Source: a virus
Virus record (IMG/VR): IMGVR_UViG_3300043409_000843
Coordinates: 1 to 34,401 of that record
Length of the DNA stretch: 34,401 nt
Reading direction: 5' to 3' (one strand)
Made by a program: the position numbers and the translations under genes. Numbering within the stretch: position 1 is the first letter of the stretch; each line of letters starts with the position of its first letter. This document shows, one piece after another, positions 16,683-25,589 of the stretch. Under the pieces are notes generated by a model that saw only the letters and a program-made list of their open reading frames with translations, made no database searches and was not told where the DNA came from.

Positions 16683-19600
16683 ATGGCTGTAAATTTTAGT
16701 CCATACAGTAAGATTCCTGGAAAAACTCCAGAACCGCCATGGCAGATTCCCGAATATTTTGGACCAAGTGCGTCTACTAAAGGAACTTCCTCTCTTGCCG
16801 ATGAGGTTGCTGCGTTAACCAAACAGTTTAATAAGTCTAAAGCAGCCATTATGGCTGACCCTAATTTGTCTCCAGAGGAACGAAAAAAGAAAATAGCAAT
16901 TCTTACCGCAATGCGCGATACGGGAAACTTTAAGGGAAGTCCATATAGTTCGGTTGGAAACTTTCTTGGCGCATTGGGTACAACCGCCCTTGGGCAAGCA
17001 CAAAAATATGTTGCTGAACCATTATTGCAAACATCTAGGGCATTGCAAGTCGGCGCCACAGAACTTATACTTGGGGCAAAATCAATACCTGGTGAAATAT
17101 TGCGGGCCAACAATTTATCCACAGATGACATGGATGCAAGAACTAATAAACAATTGGTCGAATTGGATGAGTTCCTTGCAGCAAAAAATTACAGTAATCC
17201 AGAGTATAACATATTTGGTTCATATAGTCCATTTGAAATAACAGATACATCGCTTGGCGGTCAAGGTAAATGGGTTGGTCCTGTTGCACGTTTTGGTGCT
17301 GATGTTGCGTTTGACCCATCGACATATTTAACATTGGGTGCAAGCACTGCTTCTAGGGCAAGCCGTATTTCTTTGGCTACACGATTTGGCACAACAGAAA
17401 TGTTGGAAAAATATCCGATGATGGCCGACAGGTTAAATCTTGTTGCAAGATTTGGTGAAGCAGCAATACCAGAAAACGTAAGATGGGCAGAAGGAATTGA
17501 ATCTGGTACAAAGTTTATGGGTCAACGCATTCAAGGTACGGATGCTGTTGCAAGTTTGTGGATGAAAACTGGTGGCGCTGCAAGAGCCGCTGTCGGTGAC
17601 GCTATTTACGCAACATCTCCTGGAAAAAAATTACTGGCTTATACTGCACCAAAATCTTTGAGGCCGTTAGTTGTTTCGGGTATCGGAAGAAGTAATGCCA
17701 AAGGTGAATTTGATGACTTTATCAGAGGTTTGGCTGTTTTTAGTAGCGACAAATATCGACGCGCCACTCTAATTACAGTAAACAAACAACTTCAAGCCGA
17801 GATTGGGCCTGCTTTTGCTGTGGCAAAAGAGGCTGGTGTGGACATGAATTTGGTTACACAGGTTATGGAAAATCCAACATTGTATGGAAGCGTAACCGAC
17901 GAACCAACAAAGACACTGATTGATGCGTTGACCAATTGGTATGCTGGTGTTGGCGATGGATATCGCCAAGCACAACGATTACTTGGAGATGACTACGACA
18001 TTGCTGTAAGCGAAATGGCGTTTATTGATGATTATGTTTTCCATACATTATCGAAAGAAGGTAAGGCTTACCGTTTTGGTACCGCTGGTTCGGAAGGCGG
18101 AATGTTCAACAAGGGAGACATTTCTGCAAGGGACCTTATTGAAGGCGACGGAACGGTATTGTTCCGTAAGTATCGTGCAGCAAAGTTGGATGAATTTGGA
18201 AAACCAATTGACCCTGAAATGTTTTTTGACCAACCAGTCATCAAGGGAACCATCGAGGAAATGAATGGTATCTTTGACAGATACATGGTTTCACAGGGTG
18301 AGAAAGCGGGTCAGAAGTGGTTTGAAACTGGTGCTGATGTCGTCGCCAAAGGTTACGCTACCTCTATTGCCAACGCGCATGGGCGCGTTAAATTCATTAG
18401 ACGTATGTTTGATTTCGGTGATTATGCTATTGAACCTATGTTGTATGACATCATTCCAGATAAAGCCTTGGCTGATAAGTTATCTGCGTCTACTGCTGTA
18501 CTCAAGTCAATTGTTGGTTCATTGCGACGCAAAGCAAGTAAAAGTGCTGGTACGGCGGCGACAAAGGTTGTTGCTGGCGACGGACTTGAAGATGTAACCA
18601 ATGTTGCTATTGCTGTTTTGGCTGGTAATCGTATGGCCAGTGATGCTGCTAGTGCAGAAAACTTGGCTGCTATTGCCGAGGTTGATAAACTTATGAGATT
18701 ACTTGAAGAGGCCCGTGCAGCGGCTGTTGCGTCTACTGCCGTAAGTCGCACTGAATTTGAGGCAGTTTGGATTAACGAATTGGCGGAAGCACGTGCATTG
18801 CGTGAAGCATTGGTTCGTGGTGAGGGTGAAAGATTTGCTGCGTTAAAGATTCTTCGCACCGAGTACCTGACATTGCACCCTACTGCGAGTGTTTACGAAA
18901 TTGATAATGCTTCTGCGGAATGGTTGGCCGAATCTATTGTACGTCGTTATAGTGATGGAAAAAGTGTATCCAGAATAGAAAAACGTTTAGAAAAAGATAT
19001 TGAAAAGTTGGAACAAAAGTTAATCAATGCTGGTGCCAACGACAATCTTGATGAAATTGATGATGCGTTAAACGAAGCAAGAACTGCTTTGGGTTACGCA
19101 GAAGATATTTCTAATATAAAAAGAAAAGCATCATATGCTAGTGATGGAGTTCTTTATAGAACGTGGGGGGATTCTGGACATTGGTCTACTAAACCGCCAA
19201 CAGAAAATGTTTCTGAATGGCAAAAATCTGGAACAGGTGCCATGTCAATTGCTGTTGACGAAATGGATTTGGTGGATACACGTTTGGTTTCCGCAATGGA
19301 TAATTTGTTGACTGGACAAAACGAATCTGGTGCACATAACTTTTTGGTTGACGCTATTGCAACAACATTTAATCGTTTGCCCATGCCTGATACTCAATTT
19401 TTTGAAGTAGCCATGAACGCCATAGATAATGGAACAATGGTTGACGAATTATACAAAAGTGTTTATCCGCAACATGCTGAACTAATCGACACAATTCTTC
19501 GTGCTACAAGGTTTGTGCGAGAGATGGCAGACAATGGTATGGAAGAATTACCACAACAGGTTATAACGGACCTTTTTGTTCGCTTACGCAGTGATATTGG

Positions 19601-21911
19601 AAACGTTATGCGTAGTCTCGACCCAGAAGTAGATGACATAGCAATACAGGGAGTCTTTAATGATATTCTTGGCGAACTTGGAAGTGGCACAAAACTAGAT
19701 GGTTTGTTGATACCAATGGCGGCAACTTATCCTAATTTGCCAGCCAGCGTAACCGACAACCAATGGTCCGTTATTGATTCTAACAGATTATATAATTACG
19801 ATTTTGAACTTGGTCCAAATGGTGAACAAAAAGTTTTTGACGGTAGTGTGGCAAGCGAACGAGAACGTGCTTTGTATGGAAGGGGAACAAACGTTGTTAT
19901 GTCCGCCGACTCATCTCTTGGTAATCAAGTAATTAATGGTACTACAGAAATGTTTGAATTATCGTTAAGAGAATCTGTTGAACCAATTAACGCTACCACA
20001 AAATCGTTGGCACAAATTGATACAACTGAAATGACACTTGCGCGTGCGACAGATAAAACTGTAACTGTAGATGGCGTAAAAACCCCAGTTAGAGATGCGC
20101 TTAAGCGTTTAACTGGATTAGACAAAGACATAACTGTTGGTCTTAGTTCTGTCGACGCACAAATTGCTGAATCTGTTGAAGCAAAATTAGGTGTAGAAGG
20201 ATTACGCATGGGCATGATTGCCGCCGAGGCAAGAATGGCCATGTCATTTGACCAAGCAGCCGTCCTAAAGGGATGGGATGAAAGCGTTGGTGAAGCGTTA
20301 TCAAACGAACTTGGAAACATGATTTTGTTGTTGGAAAGCAAACCAGCAAAAGGTAGCACTGGTGCGTTGAACAGGAAGTGGGTTAAGGAAGTTACTAGTT
20401 CCCTTGAGGCTGTTGCCTCAATGGAAGATGGCCCAGCAAAAGAGGCTGCGGAAAAAGTTTTGTTGTTGGTGTATGCCGACGAAGCGAAACTTGCCGCAGC
20501 GACAGCGGAGTTGGATGCAAGCGAGTATCTTCTAGGCAGGGCGCTTACTGGCGAAGATGGCATAAGGATTGCCAAAAACCTTAAGGAAGGTTGGGCGGAA
20601 CTCAAAAATATGGGAGTTCAGGTTCCACGTGAGGTAACAGAAATTTGGATGCCTAGCATGGAACGTTTATTATCTGCTGGTCAGGCTGGATTGACAATGA
20701 GAACATTGAATACTATAACGGATTTGTGGAAACGTTATGTTACATCTACCGCTGGTTTCTTTGTTCGAAACGGAATGTCTGCTACGTTTATGAACATGGC
20801 TGACGCAATTCCAATGGCAGACATTGCTTTGGGTGCCAAATGGGCTGCTGCACAAGCAGACACAAAAGGCAGGACGCTTGCTGGTAATACATATAACAAC
20901 TGGGCGGAACGCGCTGGTGTAAAGGATATGGACTTGGCTGATTTTGTTCAAGCAAGTGTTGCCGCTGCGGGTCGTGGTGTTGCTGCGGATAACGGAATTC
21001 CTGGTGTTTCATCTGGCAGCCGCACGCGGTTGGCTGATAACGCTTATCTCCGATTCTTTTCCAGGAAGAACGACTTTGTTGAAAACATGGTTCGTATGCC
21101 AGTTGCAATCGATTCCTATAATCGTGGTTACACATTAGACCAATCAATTGCACGTATTGAACGTTTGCATTTGAACTATGGTGACCTAAGTGGCCTTGAT
21201 GCGCAGATGAAAAAAGTTGTTCCGTTTTGGATTTGGACTAGCAGAAACATACCGTTGCAGATTGCGCAAATGACAACACGGCCTAAAGCGTATTATGAGT
21301 ACCAACGTTTGCGTGAAGAATTCCCTAACGAAACAGAGTTTACCCCAGCATGGATTCAAGATAGAATGCCATTAGGTATTGGCACAAATTTGCTTACGCC
21401 AGATTTACCAATGGTACGATTGACACAAGTTGTGGATTCCCTAACAAGTCCTTATGGCATCGTGGGACAAGCAACACCTTGGTTGAAGTTGCCTATAGAA
21501 GTTATGTATGCAAAGAAACAACTTGGTATCGAAGTAGGGCCATTTAAGGACAAACAGAAGGCTACTGGATACCAAGAACCACTTGCTTGGATATTTGCAC
21601 AAGCCGAACAAACTGGTATGGCAACATATGACAAAGAAGGAAACCTTTTGATTGACCCTAGAGTGAATCATTTTGTAGAAACAGTGCTTCCACCGTTGGC
21701 GCAACTCAACCGACTAACTGGTGGATTGACTGGCGGCAAAGATACTTTGGAAGAACGTATTTTGTCGTCGTGGGCTAACTGGTTTGGTATCCCATTACGT
21801 CAAGTTAAAGAGGACCAACAGCGTAGTGAAGTTATGCGTCGCAAGTGGATGATGATTGACATGTCGGGACTAATTGAAGAAGTGTCTGAACTGAGAGAGA
21901 ACAAGCCGTAA
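16683..21911 (+). CDS. Giant (1742 aa) internal virion/DNA ejection-type protein
   Basis: 1742 aa, the largest gene in the window and the last late gene. The N-terminal third carries hydrophobic and Gly-rich segments with F-D-P-S-T-Y-L-T-L-G near residue 212. The middle is helical, with long charged stretches near 700-810. The C-terminal part contains TAGFFVRNGMSATFMNMAD (about 1357) and PFWIWTSRNIPLQIAQM (about 1516), a block I associate with very large phage internal proteins. I see no lysozyme or transglycosylase motif. In short-tailed phages such proteins are ejected to extend the tail across the envelope. Ejection protein is the best inference; a tape-measure-like role cannot be excluded. 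Confidence 0.65.
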   Translation: MAVNFSPYSKIPGKTPEPPWQIPEYFGPSASTKGTSSLADEVAALTKQFNKSKAAIMADPNLSPEERKKKIAILTAMRDTGNFKGSPYSSVGNFLGALGTTALGQAQKYVAEPLLQTSRALQVGATELILGAKSIPGEILRANNLSTDDMDARTNKQLVELDEFLAAKNYSNPEYNIFGSYSPFEITDTSLGGQGKWVGPVARFGADVAFDPSTYLTLGASTASRASRISLATRFGTTEMLEKYPMMADRLNLVARFGEAAIPENVRWAEGIESGTKFMGQRIQGTDAVASLWMKTGGAARAAVGDAIYATSPGKKLLAYTAPKSLRPLVVSGIGRSNAKGEFDDFIRGLAVFSSDKYRRATLITVNKQLQAEIGPAFAVAKEAGVDMNLVTQVMENPTLYGSVTDEPTKTLIDALTNWYAGVGDGYRQAQRLLGDDYDIAVSEMAFIDDYVFHTLSKEGKAYRFGTAGSEGGMFNKGDISARDLIEGDGTVLFRKYRAAKLDEFGKPIDPEMFFDQPVIKGTIEEMNGIFDRYMVSQGEKAGQKWFETGADVVAKGYATSIANAHGRVKFIRRMFDFGDYAIEPMLYDIIPDKALADKLSASTAVLKSIVGSLRRKASKSAGTAATKVVAGDGLEDVTNVAIAVLAGNRMASDAASAENLAAIAEVDKLMRLLEEARAAAVASTAVSRTEFEAVWINELAEARALREALVRGEGERFAALKILRTEYLTLHPTASVYEIDNASAEWLAESIVRRYSDGKSVSRIEKRLEKDIEKLEQKLINAGANDNLDEIDDALNEARTALGYAEDISNIKRKASYASDGVLYRTWGDSGHWSTKPPTENVSEWQKSGTGAMSIAVDEMDLVDTRLVSAMDNLLTGQNESGAHNFLVDAIATTFNRLPMPDTQFFEVAMNAIDNGTMVDELYKSVYPQHAELIDTILRATRFVREMADNGMEELPQQVITDLFVRLRSDIGNVMRSLDPEVDDIAIQGVFNDILGELGSGTKLDGLLIPMAATYPNLPASVTDNQWSVIDSNRLYNYDFELGPNGEQKVFDGSVASERERALYGRGTNVVMSADSSLGNQVINGTTEMFELSLRESVEPINATTKSLAQIDTTEMTLARATDKTVTVDGVKTPVRDALKRLTGLDKDITVGLSSVDAQIAESVEAKLGVEGLRMGMIAAEARMAMSFDQAAVLKGWDESVGEALSNELGNMILLLESKPAKGSTGALNRKWVKEVTSSLEAVASMEDGPAKEAAEKVLLLVYADEAKLAAATAELDASEYLLGRALTGEDGIRIAKNLKEGWAELKNMGVQVPREVTEIWMPSMERLLSAGQAGLTMRTLNTITDLWKRYVTSTAGFFVRNGMSATFMNMADAIPMADIALGAKWAAAQADTKGRTLAGNTYNNWAERAGVKDMDLADFVQASVAAAGRGVAADNGIPGVSSGSRTRLADNAYLRFFSRKNDFVENMVRMPVAIDSYNRGYTLDQSIARIERLHLNYGDLSGLDAQMKKVVPFWIWTSRNIPLQIAQMTTRPKAYYEYQRLREEFPNETEFTPAWIQDRMPLGIGTNLLTPDLPMVRLTQVVDSLTSPYGIVGQATPWLKLPIEVMYAKKQLGIEVGPFKDKQKATGYQEPLAWIFAQAEQTGMATYDKEGNLLIDPRVNHFVETVLPPLAQLNRLTGGLTGGKDTLEERILSSWANWFGIPLRQVKEDQQRSEVMRRKWMMIDMSGLIEEVSELRENKP

Positions 21912-21920
21912 TATTAGTTT

Positions 21921-21945
21921 TGACATCAGCCACGGCCTGATGTCA
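21921..21945. terminator. Bidirectional terminator-like hairpin between convergent blocks
   Basis: A 9-bp stem TGACATCAG / CTGATGTCA with a 7-nt loop is flanked by T-rich sequence on one side (ATTAGTTT) and A-rich on the other (TAAACAAAT). It can therefore act for either strand. It lies exactly between the end of the + strand late block and the end of the - strand early block. Confidence 0.75.
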
Positions 21946-21955
21946 TAAACAAATA

Positions 21956-22231
21956 TTACGATTCGTATTGGTCACGTGCCAACATACGTGCTAGTTCGGC
22001 AATAATCTTAGAGTACTCTAACCACGACTTAGCCTTGGAACGTCTGTCTCCCGCTATTGCGTTAACCCATAATTCAACTAGTTCTTCAGCAGCATAGTAA
22101 TCGATTTGAAATTCTATGATGAACCCTTTGTCGCCAGTGTTTGCTATGGCATTGAATAGCGACGACAACTCTGCCATATCCTCGGGGTCAAAGAACCCTT
22201 CGGGGTTATCGTCACTGGCGTTATGAGACAC
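21956..22231 (-). CDS. Small acidic hypothetical protein
   Basis: 91 aa from GTG 22231, acidic and helical (DPEDMAELSSLFNAIANTG; IDYYAAEELVELWVNAIAG; IIAELARMLARD). No family recognised. It is the last gene of the - strand block; its start overlaps the end of the preceding 52-aa gene by 11 nt. A small helical interaction protein is all that can be said. Confidence 0.6.
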   Translation of the reverse strand: MSHNASDDNPEGFFDPEDMAELSSLFNAIANTGDKGFIIEFQIDYYAAEELVELWVNAIAGDRRSKAKSWLEYSKIIAELARMLARDQYES

Positions 22232-22379
22232 GATGTATCAACACATATTCTAATGACGGTCTTAGGTCTGTTATGCTACGGATTAAACTGTTGGGTGCAC
22301 CTAACTCTTCTAATTCAATTTTCAGCAACTCTAATTCTTCGTTCAATGCCGATAGGGCCGTTTTCCTATGCCGAGGCAT
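22221..22379 (-). CDS. Small charged coiled-coil protein (52 aa)
   Basis: 52 aa, starting MPRHRKTALSALNEELELL and continuing as a Leu/Glu helix (IELEELGAPNSLI). Its ATG overlaps the stop of the DUF1599-like gene by one base (TAATG), and its end overlaps the next gene, so it fills an otherwise empty gap in the operon. It resembles a short coiled coil. Function unknown. Confidence 0.6.
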   Translation of the reverse strand: MPRHRKTALSALNEELELLKIELEELGAPNSLIRSITDLRPSLEYVLIHRVS

Positions 22380-22882
22380 TACTTGTCACCAGCCAAGGGC
22401 AACAAGAATGATTCCTCTTCCAACATTATTGCTATCATGGAGTAACCAACGATGTCGCTGTAAGAGTCTATAATGGATTCGTTGTTTGGGGTTTCTCGGC
22501 TTTCCAGATTCTGGATTCTAGCAATCTTGTCGCATATACGTATGGCCACCCCTATGATGCCAAAGTTGGAAATGTTTTTGTGGCCGTAATCATGTTGCTT
22601 GCTACATAAAATGCGCACCATCTCACCGTGTGAGTAGTTGCTTTCGGGGTTTTCTTTAAACCAATTTAATGCCTCGACACCTGCCCTACGCAACACCAGC
22701 ACTGCTAGTTCTTTGTCCATGTCGTCGTAGTCGCCATCAATAAGGCTGGCAACCCATTTGCTAATATAGGTTTCTATGGGCAGAAATTTCTTTTTGTCGG
22801 GCAAAGTTGATGTGCATTCTATTTGTAATTGATTTAACGCAGCGTCTGCTGCGGAATTGAATGTTTTGTGTGTATGTTTCAT
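22379..22882 (-). CDS. DUF1599 (nucleotide modification associated domain 1)-like protein
   Basis: 167 aa. The second half has the family pattern: K-Q-H-D-Y-G at 95-100, N-F-G-I-I-G-V-A-I-R-I, C-D-K-I-A-R-I at 117-123, N-N-E-S-I-I-D-S at 133-140 and D-I-V-G-Y. These spaced Asp/Glu/Lys residues recall all-alpha NTP pyrophosphatase-like domains. The family is found in phages and has been linked computationally to DNA base modification. No thymidylate synthase or hydroxymethylase is visible in this window, so the substrate is open. Overlaps both neighbours. Confidence 0.7.
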   Translation of the reverse strand: MKHTHKTFNSAADAALNQLQIECTSTLPDKKKFLPIETYISKWVASLIDGDYDDMDKELAVLVLRRAGVEALNWFKENPESNYSHGEMVRILCSKQHDYGHKNISNFGIIGVAIRICDKIARIQNLESRETPNNESIIDSYSDIVGYSMIAIMLEEESFLLPLAGDK

Positions 22883-23238
22883 GATTCGTTCTCCAGTAGG
22901 TATTTGTTGGTTATTGCTTCCATAAGTTTCGGGTTGCTTCTTAGAATTTCTTCTAGGTTATCTAGCGCTAATTTGGTTTTTCTCCAAGCATACGACTTGG
23001 CTTTTAGTCCTGTTGCCTTGGCTGCTTGTTGAAAAGATTTCCTTTCGTAGAACACTAAGTGTAGCATCTGTTGGTCAATGTCCCCTAAGATTGCTATAGC
23101 CTCAGAGACTGCATCTACTAGCGTCCAATCTGTTGGCGTATGTTCTGTTAGTGTTGCTTGCATCAACCATTCGGTTGTGTCGGAGTCCATTTCCTCGGCA
23201 TTAGCCTGGTCGGGTAAGTATCTAAATTCACTTGTCAT
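22879..23238 (-). CDS. Sigma-70 region 4-like helix-turn-helix protein
   Basis: 119 aa. After an acidic N-terminal 40 residues comes a sigma-region-4-like stretch: an initial helix (VDAVSEAIAILGDIDQQML), H-L-V-F-Y-E-R-K-S-F-Q-Q-A-A-K-A-T-G and a recognition helix (SYAWRKTKLALDNLEEIL). This is the L..ID...Q.V..L.Y.E.LS..EIA...G.s.....R pattern. No region 2 is present, so it is not a full sigma factor. It could be a transcription activator, an appropriator of host RNA polymerase, or a terminase-like HTH protein. ATGA overlap with the DUF1599-like gene. Confidence 0.6.
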   Translation of the reverse strand: MTSEFRYLPDQANAEEMDSDTTEWLMQATLTEHTPTDWTLVDAVSEAIAILGDIDQQMLHLVFYERKSFQQAAKATGLKAKSYAWRKTKLALDNLEEILRSNPKLMEAITNKYLLENES

Positions 23239-23692
23239 AATCGGTATTTATTAACATGTCCATAACATCTTCGGGTTCCAATAGATGACCAACGGTAGGG
23301 TTTGATGAACGTGCTGCAAACTTCTTATAGTTTTCCTTACAGAATCTGGCCTTATTGACTTTTAGATAACGCTTTACTCTGGCCACATCGAGTATAACGA
23401 ATGAACCATCGAGTGCATATACATATACCCACCAGGTTGCTTTGGTTACGGCTAGACCTGATGGTTTCCAATATGCTGTACCGTCCTCGTTCTTTGCCAG
23501 CCTAGGGTTCTGTTCCATTTCTAGCACCATACGTCCGTTACGATACCTGTCTGTTTTGACCTCAAACGAACCCGAAGTTATAGCGGTCAAGAATGATTCC
23601 ACTAAGGCTTCGCCTTTGTGGCCAAACTTCAGGTCATTAGCCCAATCATATTTAAGTGATGCTAAGTCGTAGTCGGAGTTTTTGTTTCCCAT
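23228..23692 (-). CDS. PD-(D/E)XK-like phage nuclease
   Basis: 154 aa. The pattern G-H-K-G-E-A-L-V-E-S-F-L, then F-E-V-K at 43-46, then L-E-M-E-Q and a P-S-G-L-A-V-T-K-A segment followed by W-W-V-Y-V fits the PD-(D/E)XK core (helix Glu, E-x-K, terminal strand). Small proteins of this kind in phages are thought to act on recombination or replication intermediates. It lies between RusA and the sigma-like gene in an overlapping operon. The nuclease call rests on motif recognition and has moderate certainty. Confidence 0.6.
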   Translation of the reverse strand: MGNKNSDYDLASLKYDWANDLKFGHKGEALVESFLTAITSGSFEVKTDRYRNGRMVLEMEQNPRLAKNEDGTAYWKPSGLAVTKATWWVYVYALDGSFVILDVARVKRYLKVNKARFCKENYKKFAARSSNPTVGHLLEPEDVMDMLINTDYDK

Positions 23693-24027
23693 CAGATTTT
23701 AACCGCCAGTATTTGGTGAACCTGTTTGTCGTCGGTCCACGCAATTCCGTTTAGTCCGTCCATAAGTAATTTTACGTAGTTATCTAAGTCGCCCCTAAGT
23801 TTTGATGTGGTTCCCGTAGATTCCATTATCATAAGTTCGATGCTGTCTTTGGTGAATACACAAGCAACGACAACATCACCCTCGAATCTGTCGCCGCTGT
23901 ATTGTTCTCTTATAACGTCCTCTGCCGCCAACGTCCTAGGTGGTGTAAAGACACGCCCACGGCGTGTCATACGTGGCCTACCCTTGGGTACTGGTTTCAT
24001 GTGTATGGTTTGTACATGCGGTTTCAT
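23692..24027 (-). CDS. rusA: RusA-family Holliday junction resolvase
   Basis: 111 aa. The family blocks are K-P-V-P-K-G-R-P-R-M at 11-20, R-G-D-L-D-N-Y-V-K at 78-86 and G-L-N-G-I-A-W-T-D-D-K-Q-V at 91-103. Asp80, Asp82 and Asp99/Asp100 match the acidic catalytic residues. RusA dimers cut four-way junctions, here likely to resolve replication or recombination intermediates before packaging. ATGA overlaps on both sides place it in the replication/recombination operon. Confidence 0.88.
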   Translation of the reverse strand: MKPHVQTIHMKPVPKGRPRMTRRGRVFTPPRTLAAEDVIREQYSGDRFEGDVVVACVFTKDSIELMIMESTGTTSKLRGDLDNYVKLLMDGLNGIAWTDDKQVHQILAVKI

Positions 24028-24629
24028 TGGGGGCCTAACTGGGTAAAGGAATGGAACGGACTTCCTGTATGTGGGTCAAACTTTGCTGCGATTGCAATAG
24101 ATTTCAGTAGTATTCCTTTTGCGGCAGGCATGTGTAATTTGCGTGTCTTATCTAATGCTTGCATTGCACCCAAAGCATACCCTGCGCCTGTCCCTAACGC
24201 ATATAGACCATTAGTGTCTGAGGCCCAACTGTAATCACCATCAACAATATAGATGACGCCATTAACGACAACAAGTATTGTTGAACCTTGTTCTGCTATG
24301 TGTTCTGATGATTCACGTTCAGGCAAAGAATATCCTGCGGTTTCAAAGCACGCCCTAAGAGCGGGAATGAACATGTTGGTAATAAACTTATCTAGTTTGG
24401 CGCCTTTGGCAGATTTGGGTGGTGCAGGTGGTGCAAACACATGATGCAATATGTTGATAGCACGGACATCACCTGCAGCCCCTAGCAGGTAATGCCCGTT
24501 TACGGCTACTTTCGACGCGCCGAACGTCGAGATTTGACTTGTATAACCCGACGAATCCATAGACGAAATGCGTGAATCCGAACATATAAGTGCATAGTTA
24601 TCTCCCTGATAGCCCAATATTGTAGTCAC
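24024..24629 (-). CDS. Proteasome-beta/HslV-like Ntn hydrolase
   Basis: 201 aa from GTG 24629 (GTGA overlap with primase). After the initiator Met the chain begins T-T-I-L-G-Y-Q-G-D, exactly like mature proteasome beta and HslV subunits. The expected catalytic residues are Thr1 and Asp17 (in C-S-D-S-R), with a Lys in G-A-S-K-V near position 39. Further family hallmarks are G-A-A-G-D, I-Y-I-V-D-G, A-L-G-T-G-A-G-Y-A-L-G-A and A-A-K-F-D. These enzymes form rings that degrade unfolded proteins using N-terminal Thr. No unfoldase of the HslU or Mpa type is adjacent, so partner and substrates are unknown. The sequence has no propeptide. Confidence 0.8.
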   Translation of the reverse strand: MTTILGYQGDNYALICSDSRISSMDSSGYTSQISTFGASKVAVNGHYLLGAAGDVRAINILHHVFAPPAPPKSAKGAKLDKFITNMFIPALRACFETAGYSLPERESSEHIAEQGSTILVVVNGVIYIVDGDYSWASDTNGLYALGTGAGYALGAMQALDKTRKLHMPAAKGILLKSIAIAAKFDPHTGSPFHSFTQLGPQ

Positions 24630-25576
24630 TTTGAGTGTACCCGTATAACTAGTTTGTCTATTTCCATCTCGCCGTTAGGACGAAGGTGGTACTTACCCCA
24701 ACGCTTGTCGGCTGTCTGTAATACAATCTTGGTTTGGCTTGGGTTGAGTCCTGTCTCCGCACACTCAAAGCCGAGTCGTGCAAGAGTTGATGAACGGTCA
24801 TTGCCAGGAAGTGGGCCATCTCTCCATATGACTTTCGCTAATGGTTTGAGCAAACGCATTGCTTCGTCAAGGGTGGCATTGTATGGCGTGTCTGTTATGG
24901 GTTTGGATACAACAACTGGTGGCACATACATGCTGGCAACCGAATGTATAAGTTCTACAGGTGTTCGAGATGCCATAGCATCTCGAACAAAGTCGTTGAA
25001 TAGCATGTCGGCATATTGTCCGTCATGGTGGGAAGTTTGGGCTATAATACGTTGGCGACGACAATACACATCGGAGACATTGCCGTAAGGAAGCCGCACA
25101 TAATTACCATATTGACCCGCAGTTAGCGTTGCTTGCTTGGGATTTACCTCTTTGGCTGGGACATTTGCAACCTGATGGGCGGCCAATAACATGTGTCGCA
25201 TAACGATTGCTGGGACTGGCGCTGCAGCAAAGACCCATAAGTGATGTCCTTTGGAACGTGAGCGTTCAATCCATGATGTTATGCCAACGGCAAGTAACGC
25301 TGAACGCAATCGTTGTGCATCGTCAAACGACACTTCGCCGTTGTCAAAGTCCGAACAACCCCACACAACGACATGTTCGTCACCATGTGGAACCATGGGA
25401 TATACGCCGATAAGTTCGTCACCATGCAAGTGACCCATAAAGCGTTCTTTGTTTAGTGCGCCTTTGACGCATCTACCTTCGTCGTGTCCATAGACGTCAC
25501 CACGTCCACGGAATAATGTTATGAACCCGTCTACGGATTCTGTTGGGATTTGGTCTGAGGGGGCTAGATATGTCAT
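24626..25576 (-). CDS. Archaeo-eukaryotic-type primase (TOTE-conflict-system primase-like)
   Basis: 316 aa. Residues 46-165 carry the primase core: R-F-M-G-H-L-H-G, G-V-Y-P-M at 57-61, the metal-binding S-D-F-D (Asp76, Asp78), I-E-R-S-R-S-K-G-H-H-L-W (His111/112) and G-Q-Y-G-N-Y-V-R-L-P at 154-163. This order is that of the AEP superfamily, nearest to the TOTE-type primase domains. It should synthesise primers, possibly DNA as well. It is followed by an Ntn hydrolase and preceded by the helicase, from which it is only 13 nt apart (AAAGGAAAG ribosome binding site). Confidence 0.82.
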   Translation of the reverse strand: MTYLAPSDQIPTESVDGFITLFRGRGDVYGHDEGRCVKGALNKERFMGHLHGDELIGVYPMVPHGDEHVVVWGCSDFDNGEVSFDDAQRLRSALLAVGITSWIERSRSKGHHLWVFAAAPVPAIVMRHMLLAAHQVANVPAKEVNPKQATLTAGQYGNYVRLPYGNVSDVYCRRQRIIAQTSHHDGQYADMLFNDFVRDAMASRTPVELIHSVASMYVPPVVVSKPITDTPYNATLDEAMRLLKPLAKVIWRDGPLPGNDRSSTLARLGFECAETGLNPSQTKIVLQTADKRWGKYHLRPNGEMEIDKLVIRVHSK

Positions 25577-25589
25577 GTTGCTTTCCTTT

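Noticed and set aside
19925-20605. 226-codon - strand frame inside the giant gene
   Set aside because: Antisense shadow; the + frame is continuous for 1742 codons with consistent late-gene features.
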